This document shows positions 17,793-26,846 of a stretch of 64,000 bases of DNA, piece by piece. Position 1 is the first letter of the stretch, and every line of letters begins with the position of its first letter. Source of the stretch: JALZVT01 sp964611345 (lineage in GTDB: Bacteria > Pseudomonadota > Gammaproteobacteria > Pseudomonadales > Azotimanducaceae); contig CAZSYU010000006.1 in NCBI GenBank assembly GCA_964611345.1, positions 1-64,000 on the forward strand, in the 5' to 3' direction. The translations under genes and the position numbers were made by a program. The notes beneath the pieces are model-generated. The model was given only the letters and a program-made list of their open reading frames with translations, was not told where the DNA came from and searched no databases.

Positions 17793-18958
17793 CTGTGTTG
17801 GAGCGGCTCGACCCGGTCACTGTCCTGTTGTGGCTCGCGCTTATAACTTTTGGCTGGGTGATGATTGGCAGTGCCACCATGGTTGGTTTGCCAAGTGCAC
17901 CGTTAGGTAGTCTGGTTACTCATGGTGCCTACTTAATGGTTGGTATGGCGGGTTTTTGTGTGGCGTTGCTTGTACCGCTCGATTGGCTACAAAGCCTGCA
18001 TCGCGTGGCGCTGCTGGTTGCGCTCGTGCTGTGTGTGATTGTGTTGTTGCCAGGTTTTGGGCACAGCGTAAACGGGGCGCAGCGCTGGATAAAGGTTGGC
18101 AGCTTTACGCTGCAGGCATCGGAGTTTGCAAAACCTTTGCTGCTGCTGTACCTCGCGGGGTACCTCTCTCGAGCCGTACCTAAATCTGCCGCCCGAGGCA
18201 AAACCAGAGGCGCAGACAGCGCCCATGCCAATATGGTAAAGCTGTTGCCAGCAGCTCTTGCGGTTACCGGTCTTGGTGCTCTGCTGTTACTACAACCAGA
18301 TTTTGGTGCCACGGTTGTGCTGGCAGTCATGACCATTGGCATGCTGTTTGTGGCGGGCACACGCCTCGGTTATTTCATTTTATTGGTGTTAGCCGCAGCC
18401 GCAGTACTCGCTATCCTGATTGTGGTGCAACCCTATCGTTGGAACCGGCTGGTCGCGTTTAGCGATCCCTGGAGTCATGCGTATGGGGGTGGTTATCAGC
18501 TCACCCAGGCGCTCATCGGGTTCGGTCGTGGTGACTGGTTTGGTTTGGGGCTTGGTGAGGGCGTGCAGAAGTTGTTTTATCTGCCCGAAGCACATAACGA
18601 CTTTATTCTTGCAGTGATAGCTGAGGAGCTGGGCATTGTCGGTGTATTGGCGATACTGCTTCTATTGCTCGTTGTGGTCTACCGCGCGTTGGCCAGTGGC
18701 CGTCGGGCGCTAAAAGCCGGACTGCCTTTTGCTGGCTATCTCTGTTACGGCGTGGGTCTCTTGCTTGGTGTGCAGGTGCTGTTCAACGCCGGCGTTAACA
18801 CCGGCATGTTGCCTACCAAGGGTTTGACGCTGCCGTTTATCAGCTACGGTGGCAATAGCCTGCTGGTTTGCTGTGCACTGCTTGGGCTTGTCGCGCGAGC
18901 AGATATGGAAGTGGCGCTAGCCACGGAACCGAAGAGGCGTAGACGTGGCAACACTTAA
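17789..18958 (+). CDS. ftsW: Septal peptidoglycan glycosyltransferase FtsW
   Basis: SEDS-family membrane glycosyltransferase that polymerises lipid II at the septum together with FtsI. About ten membrane helices. Signatures include NGAQRWIKVGSFTLQASEFAK near the first third, the catalytic-region loop NRLVAFSDPWSHAYGGGYQLTQ, PEAHNDFILAVIAEELG, and the closing LPTKGLTLPFISYGGNSLL. The length is 389 residues. It overlaps murD by four bases and murC by 14, with no murG between. Confidence 0.97.
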   Translation: MTVLERLDPVTVLLWLALITFGWVMIGSATMVGLPSAPLGSLVTHGAYLMVGMAGFCVALLVPLDWLQSLHRVALLVALVLCVIVLLPGFGHSVNGAQRWIKVGSFTLQASEFAKPLLLLYLAGYLSRAVPKSAARGKTRGADSAHANMVKLLPAALAVTGLGALLLLQPDFGATVVLAVMTIGMLFVAGTRLGYFILLVLAAAAVLAILIVVQPYRWNRLVAFSDPWSHAYGGGYQLTQALIGFGRGDWFGLGLGEGVQKLFYLPEAHNDFILAVIAEELGIVGVLAILLLLLVVVYRALASGRRALKAGLPFAGYLCYGVGLLLGVQVLFNAGVNTGMLPTKGLTLPFISYGGNSLLVCCALLGLVARADMEVALATEPKRRRRGNT

Positions 18959-20411
18959 CCCCTTTGTGCATAGCATTCCTGAAATGGGGCGCGTACGACG
19001 CATTCACTTTATTGGTGTTGGCGGCGCTGGCATGTCCGGCATTGCTGAGGTACTGGCCAATCAGGGTTATGAAGTGAGTGGCTCCGATTTGAACCGTTCA
19101 CACAGTACCGACCGTCTGCAAACCAAAGGCGTAACGGTGAAATTTGCCCATTCCGCGCAGAATATCGCGGGTTGTGATGTTGTGGTTGTGTCGAGTGCTA
19201 TTGCGCAGGACAACCCTGAACTGATGGAGGCGCACGCGCGTCGTTTGCCGGTAGTGGCGCGTGCTGAAATGCTCGGTGAGTTAATGCGCTATCGACATGG
19301 TGTTGCTGTTGCCGGCACTCATGGAAAAACCACAACCACCAGTTTGACTACTGCGATATTTCGGGCTGCCGAGCTGAATCCGACATTTGTTATTGGCGGG
19401 TTGCTTAACGCCACCGGGAGCAATGCTGAACTTGGTGACAGTCGGTACATGATTGCTGAGGCTGATGAAAGTGACGCGTCTTTTTTGCACTTGCAGCCCA
19501 TGGTTGCCGTGATCACTAATATTGACCAGGATCACATGTCGACCTATGGCAACGATTACGAGCGACTAAAATCTACCTTCGTCGAGTTTGTGCATCGCTT
19601 GCCGTTCTACGGTACCGCCGTGTTGTGCATCGACGACAGCGATGTTCGCGAAATCTTGCCGCGGCTGTCTCGACCCAATGTGACCTATGGCATCGAGTCA
19701 AACGACAATGGAGGTCGTGAAGCACCAGATTTTCTGGCCACTGACATCCACATGGATGGTCATCGGTGGACCTTTCGTGTGGCGCGGCCGGCGCCGCATC
19801 GAGAACTTTCGGTGCAGCTCAATTTGCCGGGTCGGCACAACGTACGAAATGCCCTCGCGGCGATTGCTGTGGCAACTATCGAAGGTGTGGATGACGCGGC
19901 GATATTAGCCGGTCTGGGGAGCTTTCAGGGTGTGGGCCGGCGTTTTCAGGTGGTCGAATCCGCTCAGGTAGGTGATGCGGAAGTTACGTTGGTGGATGAC
20001 TATGGTCATCACCCCACAGAAGTCGCAAGCGTCATCGCTACCGCACGTCAGGTATGGCCTGGACGACGCCTCGTGATGGCGTATCAGCCCCATCGCTACA
20101 CTCGCACTCGTGATCTGTACGACGATTTTGTCCGCGTACTCTCCGAAGTGGACGTGTTGGTTGTGTTAGAGGTCTATTCCGCGGGTGAAGATCGGATCAG
20201 CGGTGCTGATGGCAAAGCTCTGTGTCAGGGCATTCGCAGTCGAGGAACTTTGAATCCGCAGTTTGCCGAGTCTCCGCAGGAGGCGCTGCAGATGTTGCCA
20301 TCCATCGCGCAGCCTGGCGATGTCCTGCTCGTGCAGGGTGCCGGCAATGTCAATCAGATTTCACAGCAGCTCTCTGTCCAAACCGTTAGAAAGGGCGGAC
20401 GATCATCATGA
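18945..20411 (+). CDS. murC: UDP-N-acetylmuramate:L-alanine ligase
   Basis: First Mur ligase of stem-peptide synthesis. N-terminal IHFIGVGGAGMSGIAEVL, ATP loop VAGTHGKTTTTSL, and central EADESDASFLHL and FQGVGRRFQ segments are all typical. The length is 488 residues. The start taken is GTG 18945, overlapping the end of ftsW by 14 bases; an ATG at 18984 is a possible later start. It ends in an ATGA overlap with ftsQ, so murB and ddl are also absent at this junction. Confidence 0.97.
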   Translation: MATLNPFVHSIPEMGRVRRIHFIGVGGAGMSGIAEVLANQGYEVSGSDLNRSHSTDRLQTKGVTVKFAHSAQNIAGCDVVVVSSAIAQDNPELMEAHARRLPVVARAEMLGELMRYRHGVAVAGTHGKTTTTSLTTAIFRAAELNPTFVIGGLLNATGSNAELGDSRYMIAEADESDASFLHLQPMVAVITNIDQDHMSTYGNDYERLKSTFVEFVHRLPFYGTAVLCIDDSDVREILPRLSRPNVTYGIESNDNGGREAPDFLATDIHMDGHRWTFRVARPAPHRELSVQLNLPGRHNVRNALAAIAVATIEGVDDAAILAGLGSFQGVGRRFQVVESAQVGDAEVTLVDDYGHHPTEVASVIATARQVWPGRRLVMAYQPHRYTRTRDLYDDFVRVLSEVDVLVVLEVYSAGEDRISGADGKALCQGIRSRGTLNPQFAESPQEALQMLPSIAQPGDVLLVQGAGNVNQISQQLSVQTVRKGGRSS

Positions 20412-21193
20412 GTAGACGTACCGGTTCTGTCGCGCAAAGCCAAAATGAGAGCACTGGTGTCGCCAGTGTGGAGCGGCGCTTTGTGTCGGCCTTGGTTGTG
20501 TTTGCACTAGCTGCGTTGGTGTTTTGGCAGGCAGATCAGTGGCTCGATGTGCACGTCAAAAAGATCCAGATAGAAGGGGAGTTGTCGGCGTCGGAACGGA
20601 CGGCGGTTACTTCAGCGATTGCAGACGCTCTGCAGGCGACGGGTGCTGCCGGCTTGCACTCGCTGTCGTTATCGCAGGTGCAAGATGCGGTGTCTGAGTT
20701 GTCGTGGGCGGATCGCGTGAGTGCGCGCCGTCGCTGGCCCGACACGTTAGTTATTCGCTTGCTGCGTCACTCAGTAGTTGCTCGCTGGGGCGGTGGTGGC
20801 TTTGTCGCTACCAACGGCGAGGTTATTGCGCTCGCGGATGAGCTCGCTAATCCCAACTTACCCTTACTCAGTACCCAGCGTGCGAGCAGCGCGCGGGCCA
20901 TGGAGGTGTTTAGTTCTCTCAATAGTGCGTTTGATCGTGCTGGTTTGCGCCTCGCCCAGTTACAAGAGTCGCAACTGGGAGAGTGGACTGCCGTACTTGG
21001 CAACGGCATTGAAGTTGTCCTCGGGCGCGACGACCTTGTGGCGCGTGTACAGCGCTTTTTAGTGGTGTACGAGCAAGCACTGACTGTTAGCCCACAAAAA
21101 GTTGCCGCGGTTGATGCGCGCTATCACAACGGTCTAGCGGTGCGTTGGCAAGCCGACGTCACTAATTTGGATGCCGTGGAGGTTGCAAACTAA
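20408..21193 (+). CDS. ftsQ: Cell division protein FtsQ
   Basis: Bitopic division protein that recruits FtsB/FtsL. It has a short cytoplasmic tail, one membrane segment (FVSALVVFALAALVFW), then a periplasmic POTRA domain beginning at VKKIQIEGELSASERTAV and a beta domain ending near VDARYHNGLAVRW. The length of 261 residues is normal. It overlaps murC by four bases and abuts ftsA with no gap. Confidence 0.93.
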   Translation: MSRRTGSVAQSQNESTGVASVERRFVSALVVFALAALVFWQADQWLDVHVKKIQIEGELSASERTAVTSAIADALQATGAAGLHSLSLSQVQDAVSELSWADRVSARRRWPDTLVIRLLRHSVVARWGGGGFVATNGEVIALADELANPNLPLLSTQRASSARAMEVFSSLNSAFDRAGLRLAQLQESQLGEWTAVLGNGIEVVLGRDDLVARVQRFLVVYEQALTVSPQKVAAVDARYHNGLAVRWQADVTNLDAVEVAN

Positions 21194-22420
21194 ATGGCTG
21201 CTGACATTGAGCCACAACGCGTTATTGGCCTCGACATTGGTACCTCCAAGGTAGTTGCCATGGTTGCGGAAACCGGCGCTGATGGTGTTCCCGAGATCAT
21301 TGGCATTGGTTCTTACCCTTCGCGGGGTTTGAAAAAGGGCGTTGTTGTAAACATCGAATCGACAACGGCGTCTATTCAGCGCGCGGTAGAAGAGGCTGAG
21401 CTGATGGCAGGCTGCCAGATCGATGCGCTCTACGCTGGTATTGCGGGCAGCCATATTCGATCCCTGAATTCACACGGCATCGTAGGCATTAGCGATGGCG
21501 AAGTGTTTCCGCAAGACGTCGAACGAGTCATCGACGCTGCTCAAGCGGTTGCGATCCCCGCCGATCAGAAGATTTTGCATATTATTCCGCAAGACTATGT
21601 CATCGACTCGCAGGAAGATGTGAAAGAGCCTCTCGGCATGTCGGGCGTCAGACTTGAAGCTAAAGTCCATTTAGTGACCTGTGCTGTGAATGCCGCGCAA
21701 AACATAGAGAAATGCATAGAGCGCTGCTCGTTGACCGTGAATGACATTATTTTGGAGCAACTCGCGTCGGGCTATGCGGTGCTTACGGACGACGAGCGCG
21801 ACCTTGGTGTGTGCATGGTGGATATCGGTGGAGGCACCACTGACATAGCCGTGTTTACCGATGGGGCAATTCGACATACCGCAGTTATTCCTATTGCTGG
21901 CGATCAGGTAACCAATGACATCGCCATGGCACTGCGGACGCCGACGGCCAGTGCAGAAAAAATAAAAATCAAATACGCCTGTGCGCTGACGCAGCTTGCG
22001 CGTGCAGACGAGAAAATTCTGGTGCCGGGCGTGGGCGACAAACCTCCTAGAGAATTGTCGCGCCAGGCCCTGGCCGAAGTGGTTGAACCTCGCTACGACG
22101 AACTGTTTGCGCTGATCCAGGCCGAACTTCGTCGTAGCGGGTTCGAAGATCTGCTCGCCGCTGGAATCGTGTTGACCGGAGGGTCATCGAAGATGGAAGG
22201 CGTGGTAGAGCTGGCGGAGGAAATTTTCCATATGCCGGTGAGCCTGGGCATGCCTCGCAACATTAAAGGCCATGACGACATTGTGCGTAATCCTATTTAC
22301 GCCACCTGCGTCGGGCTGGTGTTGTACGGCAAACAAAGAGAGGAGAGCGGGGTTAAGTCGGCGTCGAAGAAGGCGCCTGGTTTTGCTCGCTTTAAAAAAT
22401 GGTTAAGCGAAAACTTTTGA
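21194..22420 (+). CDS. ftsA: Cell division protein FtsA
   Basis: Actin-like ATPase that ties FtsZ to the membrane. Phosphate-binding loops GLDIGTSKVVAMVAE (phosphate 1) and MVDIGGGTTDIAVF (phosphate 2), the adenosine segment GIVLTGGSSKMEGV, and the C-terminal amphipathic membrane helix FKKWLSENF are all present. The length of 408 residues is typical. It starts on the base after the ftsQ stop. Confidence 0.97.
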   Translation: MAADIEPQRVIGLDIGTSKVVAMVAETGADGVPEIIGIGSYPSRGLKKGVVVNIESTTASIQRAVEEAELMAGCQIDALYAGIAGSHIRSLNSHGIVGISDGEVFPQDVERVIDAAQAVAIPADQKILHIIPQDYVIDSQEDVKEPLGMSGVRLEAKVHLVTCAVNAAQNIEKCIERCSLTVNDIILEQLASGYAVLTDDERDLGVCMVDIGGGTTDIAVFTDGAIRHTAVIPIAGDQVTNDIAMALRTPTASAEKIKIKYACALTQLARADEKILVPGVGDKPPRELSRQALAEVVEPRYDELFALIQAELRRSGFEDLLAAGIVLTGGSSKMEGVVELAEEIFHMPVSLGMPRNIKGHDDIVRNPIYATCVGLVLYGKQREESGVKSASKKAPGFARFKKWLSENF

Positions 22421-22451
22421 TTGGGTCTGATTTACAAACGGAGAAATGGAC

Positions 22452-23672
22452 ATGTTTGAACTCGTAGATAGCGCTCCCCAAAGCGCAGTGATTAAAGTCA
22501 TCGGTGTTGGTGGTGGGGGCGGCAATGCCGTACAGCACATGCTGAACCGGCACGTTGATGGCGTTGACTTTATTGCCGCAAATACTGACGCGCAGGCGTT
22601 GAAAAACCTCGATGCAAAAACAAACCTGCAGCTCGGTGGTGCAATCACTAAAGGTTTGGGTGCGGGTGCAAACCCGGCAATCGGTCGTCAAGCAGCTATG
22701 GATGATCGCGAACGCATCGCCGAAGTACTTGCGGGTGCGGATATGGTGTTCATCACAGCTGGAATGGGTGGCGGAACCGGTACCGGAGCAGCGCCCGTGG
22801 TGGCCGAGATTGCTCGTGAACTCGACATCCTGACCGTGGCTGTGGTGACTCGTCCGTTCTCGTTTGAGAAGCGCGATCGTATCGCCGAGGCTGGCCTTGA
22901 TGAGTTGAGTCGCCACGTCGATTCGCTGATTACTATTCCGAATGAAAAGTTGCTGGCGGTACTGGGCGAGCGTACGTCCATGCTGGAAGCCTTTGCGGCG
23001 GCCAATGACGTACTGCTGGGCGCTGTTCAGGGCATTGCCGATTTGATCATTCGTCCAGGCATGATCAACGTCGACTTTGCAGATGTGCGCACCGTAATGA
23101 GCGAGATGGGCATGGCGATGATGGGTACCGGCACCGCAAACGGTGAAAATCGTGCCCGTGACGCGGCCGAGGCAGCTGTTCGCAGCCCGCTGCTGGAAGA
23201 CATCGATTTGCATGGCGCGCGCGGCATTCTGGTCAACGTGACAGCCGGACCTGAGTTGTCGATTGGTGAATTCTCTGACGTCGGTGACATTGTGGAGAAC
23301 TTTGCCTCTGATCAGGCCACGGTGGTTGTCGGTACGGTTATTGATCCGGACCTCGGTGATGATCTCAAGGTGACTGTGGTTGCGACAGGCCTTGGTGGGA
23401 TTCCTGTGGCGCCCAACGTTGTTGTCGACAACACATCGAATGACGAGCTGATGCGGCAGCAGGTTGACTATGCTGAGCTCGACCGTCCGGCTGTCATGCG
23501 CAATTCAACGGCACCACGTGCAGACAGCTCTGCCGCATCTGCCCAAACGGCAATGGCGAGTTCGGCAGCGTCCGCCGCGCAACAACCGGCTCAGCCTGGC
23601 GTATCGGTGTCGATGGACGAAGATATGGCCTATTTGGATGTGCCGGCGTTCTTGCGCCGCCAAAACGACTAG
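22452..23672 (+). CDS. ftsZ: Cell division protein FtsZ
   Basis: Tubulin-like GTPase forming the division ring. It has the N-terminal KVIGVGGGGGNAVQHM, the tubulin signature GGGTGTGAAPVVAEIA and synergy-loop residues in VNFADVRTVMSEMG-type sequence. An Ala/Gln-rich linker leads to the conserved C-terminal peptide YLDVPAFLRRQND that binds FtsA and ZipA. Two starts are possible: ATG 22446 is only two bases after GGAG, whereas ATG 22452 has GGAG eight bases upstream and matches the usual MFE beginning, so I chose it. Confidence 0.97.
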   Translation: MFELVDSAPQSAVIKVIGVGGGGGNAVQHMLNRHVDGVDFIAANTDAQALKNLDAKTNLQLGGAITKGLGAGANPAIGRQAAMDDRERIAEVLAGADMVFITAGMGGGTGTGAAPVVAEIARELDILTVAVVTRPFSFEKRDRIAEAGLDELSRHVDSLITIPNEKLLAVLGERTSMLEAFAAANDVLLGAVQGIADLIIRPGMINVDFADVRTVMSEMGMAMMGTGTANGENRARDAAEAAVRSPLLEDIDLHGARGILVNVTAGPELSIGEFSDVGDIVENFASDQATVVVGTVIDPDLGDDLKVTVVATGLGGIPVAPNVVVDNTSNDELMRQQVDYAELDRPAVMRNSTAPRADSSAASAQTAMASSAASAAQQPAQPGVSVSMDEDMAYLDVPAFLRRQND

Positions 23673-23687
23673 GCGGCTCTTCCGGCG

Positions 23688-23716
23688 ATTCGCCAGTTAG
23701 ATCTCTACTGGCGAAT
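23688..23716 (+). terminator. Perfect 10 bp stem-loop after ftsZ
   Basis: ATTCGCCAGT (23688-23697) and ACTGGCGAAT (23707-23716) are perfect inverted repeats with a 9-base loop, 15 bases after the ftsZ stop. No T run follows, so it may stabilise or pause the transcript rather than end it. lpxC begins 209 bases further on. Confidence 0.5.
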
Positions 23717-23925
23717 TGCTGGTGAATTCGTCGACCGGTTCTCTGTTTGCAGGCGGAAGGACCCGCTAAACTATTGGTCGGGGTCTTTCTACCGCCGATT
23801 GGGTGGTGAGCGACCGCGTTCAAAGGTTTTGGAGCACAAGCACCGTGCCAAGCCCAACGATGGCTGGGCCGGAGCATGTCCCGTTACGAATGATCGGTCG
23901 TTGTGGCCGAAGGGAATTTCTGGCA

Positions 23926-24888
23926 ATGACGCCTCCGGCAGCGCAGAAGATCGCGCAGACAACAATCAAGAATCCAGTCCGGGCCTCTGGCGTTGGACTG
24001 CACTCGGGCCAGCAGGTAAATCTGCGGATCTGTCCGGCCGGGCCTGATTCGGGCATTGTCTTCAAGCGCACAGATCTCGCGGCTCCGCGGCAACTAGCTA
24101 TACCTGCTACGGCGACCCATGTGGTTGCAACGGCTATGTCGACCACCCTTGCACTAGGCGGGGCCTGTGTAGGCACCGTGGAGCATTTGATGGCCGCATT
24201 CGCAGGCTTTGGCATAGACAACGCCCTTGTTGAAGTTGACGCGCCAGAGCTGCCGATAATGGATGGTAGTGCGGCCCCTTTTCTGTTTTTGCTGCAGTCT
24301 GCGGGCACAAAATCGCAGTCTGTGGAGCGGCGTTACCTGCGGGTAACCCGACAATTACGCTATACCGAGGGGGATGTGTCGGTGCAGCTTGAGCCCTACG
24401 ATGGTTTTCGAATGGCCTACACGCTCATGTACGATCACCCCGTTTTTCGCTCCCACACCAAATCTGCTGTGGTGGATTGTCCTGGCCTGCCTTGCAGCAC
24501 CGTAGCCGCAGGCTTCGAGGATGTTTTTGAACGGGAAATCAGCCGTGCCCGTACCTTCGGTTTTGTCGAGGATTTAGAACGTCTGCAAGCCATGAATTTG
24601 GCGCGCGGGGGCAGTCTCGAGAATGCGGTGGTGGTAGATGACAGCGGCATTTTGAATGCCGATGGTCTGCGTTCAGAAGATGAATTCGTGAAGCACAAAA
24701 TACTGGATGCGCTTGGCGATCTGTATCTGCTGGGTTTCCCACTAATTGGGGCTTTCACGGGGCACAAATCAGGCCATCGAGCGAACAACCAGCTCGTCCG
24801 AATGCTGCTCTCAGAACCATCGGCCTACGAACTGGTGTCGGTCTCTGCCCCAGGCAGTGGTGGCCTCGTCGCCGATTCTGCGGCCTGA
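23926..24888 (+). CDS. lpxC: UDP-3-O-acyl-N-acetylglucosamine deacetylase LpxC
   Basis: Zinc enzyme of the committed step of lipid A synthesis. From ATG 23926 the product is 320 residues. Family landmarks: VRASGVGLHSGQQV, EHLMAAFAGFGIDNALVEVD (Glu86, His87), HKILDALGDLYLLG (His257, Asp261) and GHKSGH (His284). These correspond to E. coli His79, His238, Asp242 (zinc) and His265. Longer readings from 23803 add 41 residues with no family counterpart. AGGGA lies 10 bases before the chosen start. The 3' end overlaps the convergent dciA by 64 bases. Confidence 0.96.
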   Translation: MTPPAAQKIAQTTIKNPVRASGVGLHSGQQVNLRICPAGPDSGIVFKRTDLAAPRQLAIPATATHVVATAMSTTLALGGACVGTVEHLMAAFAGFGIDNALVEVDAPELPIMDGSAAPFLFLLQSAGTKSQSVERRYLRVTRQLRYTEGDVSVQLEPYDGFRMAYTLMYDHPVFRSHTKSAVVDCPGLPCSTVAAGFEDVFEREISRARTFGFVEDLERLQAMNLARGGSLENAVVVDDSGILNADGLRSEDEFVKHKILDALGDLYLLGFPLIGAFTGHKSGHRANNQLVRMLLSEPSAYELVSVSAPGSGGLVADSAA

Positions 24889-25487
24889 TCGTCGCGCGCC
24901 GAATCCGGATCACCGGTGGGTGCCGCCGTATGTTCACTCAGTCTCATAATCGTGGCACCCAATTGGCGATAATCCGGTCGTTGTAGCAGCTCGTCGGCGA
25001 ACTCTGCTAACGATCTTGCAGCCTGTGCGGGCAAATTTCTTGACGGACGCTCGGGAGTTGCGGGTGTGCGGGTTTGCACAACACGCAGGTTTATCTTCTT
25101 AAGACCCTGAAAATCGGCCAAATTGAGCAAGTGAGTGGTCAAATCGGGCAAAAAGTACCTTAAACGGGTCGCGAGACTCGCGTTACCCACACGGAGCACA
25201 AGGGATGGCGCCCGAAAATTTACAACCTCTACTGTATCTCTCAGGGTCTCGGGCAGAAGCGCCCGAACGGCCTGGGTTAAGGAATGGCGCTGGTCTGATT
25301 GGCTTATCAGGCGAGCTAATGGCGTGTAGCGTTGAGATGAGTGCTGGTGGCGTTTAAGCAACAAATCATCTATCTTCAGGCCGGGTCTGCGGTGCCAGTG
25401 GCGCTGCGGTCCGACCTTTCCGGCAACAGAGGGCTCCGCAGGCGTTGGGGTCGATATAGGGCCAGTGCTACTGCTTTTTCTTGTCAT
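24825..25487 (-). CDS. DciA-like DUF721 protein (replicative helicase loader candidate)
   Basis: DUF721 family; DciA members interact with the replicative helicase DnaB in bacteria that lack DnaC. The conserved core runs from about residue 55 to 125 (RYTPLARLISQ...LPETLRDTVEVVNFRAPSLVLRV...ATRLRYFLPDLTTHL). N- and C-terminal tails are polar and probably disordered. It lies convergent to lpxC and divergent from the M23 peptidase gene, the same position as the DUF721 gene in Pseudomonas. The 3' end overlaps lpxC by 64 bases. Confidence 0.8.
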   Translation of the reverse strand: MTRKSSSTGPISTPTPAEPSVAGKVGPQRHWHRRPGLKIDDLLLKRHQHSSQRYTPLARLISQSDQRHSLTQAVRALLPETLRDTVEVVNFRAPSLVLRVGNASLATRLRYFLPDLTTHLLNLADFQGLKKINLRVVQTRTPATPERPSRNLPAQAARSLAEFADELLQRPDYRQLGATIMRLSEHTAAPTGDPDSARDDQAAESATRPPLPGAETDTSS

Positions 25488-25550
25488 CGTAGTAGTGTGT
25501 GGGTGAGCAGAACAAAAACGATAATAAATAGATCAACAGCCAGAACAACT

Positions 25551-25678
25551 AACAAAACAAGAAANNNNNNNNNNNNNNNNNNNNNNNNNNNNNNNNNNNN
25601 NNNNNNNNNNNNNNNNNNNNNNNNNNNNNNNNNNNNNNNNNNNNNNNNNNNNNNNNNNNNNNNNAACAAAACAAGAAA
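25551..25678. other. Assembly gap of 100 N flanked by identical 14-mers
   Basis: Positions 25565-25664 are N. The 14 bases before the gap (25551-25564) and the 14 after it (25665-25678) are identical: AACAAAACAAGAAA. Contigs ending in the same short sequence usually mean that the true gap is zero and the ends overlap. Counting the gap, the stretch from 25488 to 25847 is 360 bases without a confident gene and must hold the promoters of dciA (minus) and the M23 gene (plus). Confidence 0.9.
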
Positions 25679-25847
25679 TAACAATAGTCGCCACCCCCGG
25701 CCGGTTTGCGGGATTAGCGACAGAACATTGGGGACGCTGCCAGCGCTAGGCTGGCCTGCTAAACACAAGAACTCATCTTCTCCCTTTGGTGTGCCGCTGG
25801 CCGCAACTGTGGAGCAACGATGGGCGGACTGCGGGTGCTGCTTTTAA

Positions 25848-26846
25848 GTGAATATTGTCATCTTTCTGCGCGATCGAGCGCGACCAATCACCTTCCGTCT
25901 TCCTTTTTGGCTGGCAGCTTTTGCGGGTTCGCTGTTGGTCGCCGGTCTGGTGGGTAATCTGTTTTGGCTGAATAGCGCGGCAATGGGCAGCGGAGCCTTT
26001 GCCGGTAAAGGCCAAGGTGTGACCAATGAACAGAACCTGGCGATGCGTGCGGAGCTCGAAGAACAAAAAAGCGTGCTGCAGGCATTAAAGGCGCAAGCCG
26101 CCAGCGACACCCAGGCCGTCGGGCGCCGACTGGCGCTGATGCAGGCCCAATTTATGCGGCTGGAAGCTGTAGGCGAGCGTTTGACTGAGGTCGCGGGCCT
26201 GGTTGATGGTGAGTTCAGCTTTGGTCAACCTGCGGCCGTTGGTGGCCCAACATTGGGTGAGTCGACCTTCGGTGCCGCAAACGACGCCCACGGCGCTCCA
26301 AGTGACACAACTAATGAAGCGTCGGCCAGCGCGCTCAGCGCCGATTTTGCGCAGCAGCTAGACGTGCTGGCAGGGCGCCTTGCCAGTCGAGAAATTGAAC
26401 TCAATGTGCTGGATGGCCTCATGGCCACCCGTAAGCTTGAAGATGAACGCTCACCGCGCCCCAGGCCGATTACCTGGGGCTGGCTATCATCGCCCTATGG
26501 CGAACGGGTTGATCCGATCACTGGCCGCCCAGGCTGGCATGGTGGGGTCGATTACGCCGGCGAAGATGGATCCTCCGTGGTTGCAGTGGCTGGTGGCGTG
26601 GTCACCTATGCGGGAACCCGTTCGGGCTATGGCGAGCTGGTCGAAATAAACCACGGCGATGGCTACGTGACCCGCTACGGGCATCATAAAAAGGTGCTGG
26701 TGGAAGTTGGCGATGTAGTCAAGAAAGGTGAGCAAATAGGCCTCATGGGCAGCACAGGCCGGTCGACCGGTCCGCACGTGCACTTTGAGGTACTCAATAA
26801 CGGCAAGCAAGAGAACCCCGCGGCCTTCCTAGGGCGTGCTGGCTGA
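25848..26846 (+). CDS. M23 family (LytM-type) peptidase, membrane-anchored
   Basis: Periplasmic metallopeptidase domain anchored by an N-terminal membrane segment (WLAAFAGSLLVAGLVGNLFW). A coiled coil follows (about residues 60-110), then a C-terminal peptidase M23 domain with HGGVDYAGEDGSSVVAVAGG (zinc ligands His and Asp) and GPHVHFEV (HxH). Such proteins cut peptidoglycan cross-links or activate amidases. The start is GTG 25848. It sits between dciA and secA as in Pseudomonas, replacing the secM position of enterobacteria. Confidence 0.9.
   Translation: MNIVIFLRDRARPITFRLPFWLAAFAGSLLVAGLVGNLFWLNSAAMGSGAFAGKGQGVTNEQNLAMRAELEEQKSVLQALKAQAASDTQAVGRRLALMQAQFMRLEAVGERLTEVAGLVDGEFSFGQPAAVGGPTLGESTFGAANDAHGAPSDTTNEASASALSADFAQQLDVLAGRLASREIELNVLDGLMATRKLEDERSPRPRPITWGWLSSPYGERVDPITGRPGWHGGVDYAGEDGSSVVAVAGGVVTYAGTRSGYGELVEINHGDGYVTRYGHHKKVLVEVGDVVKKGEQIGLMGSTGRSTGPHVHFEVLNNGKQENPAAFLGRAG

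Noticed and set aside
25341..25847. Plus-strand ORF running through the N gap
   Set aside because: It depends on unknown bases, is antisense to dciA, and has no family features.
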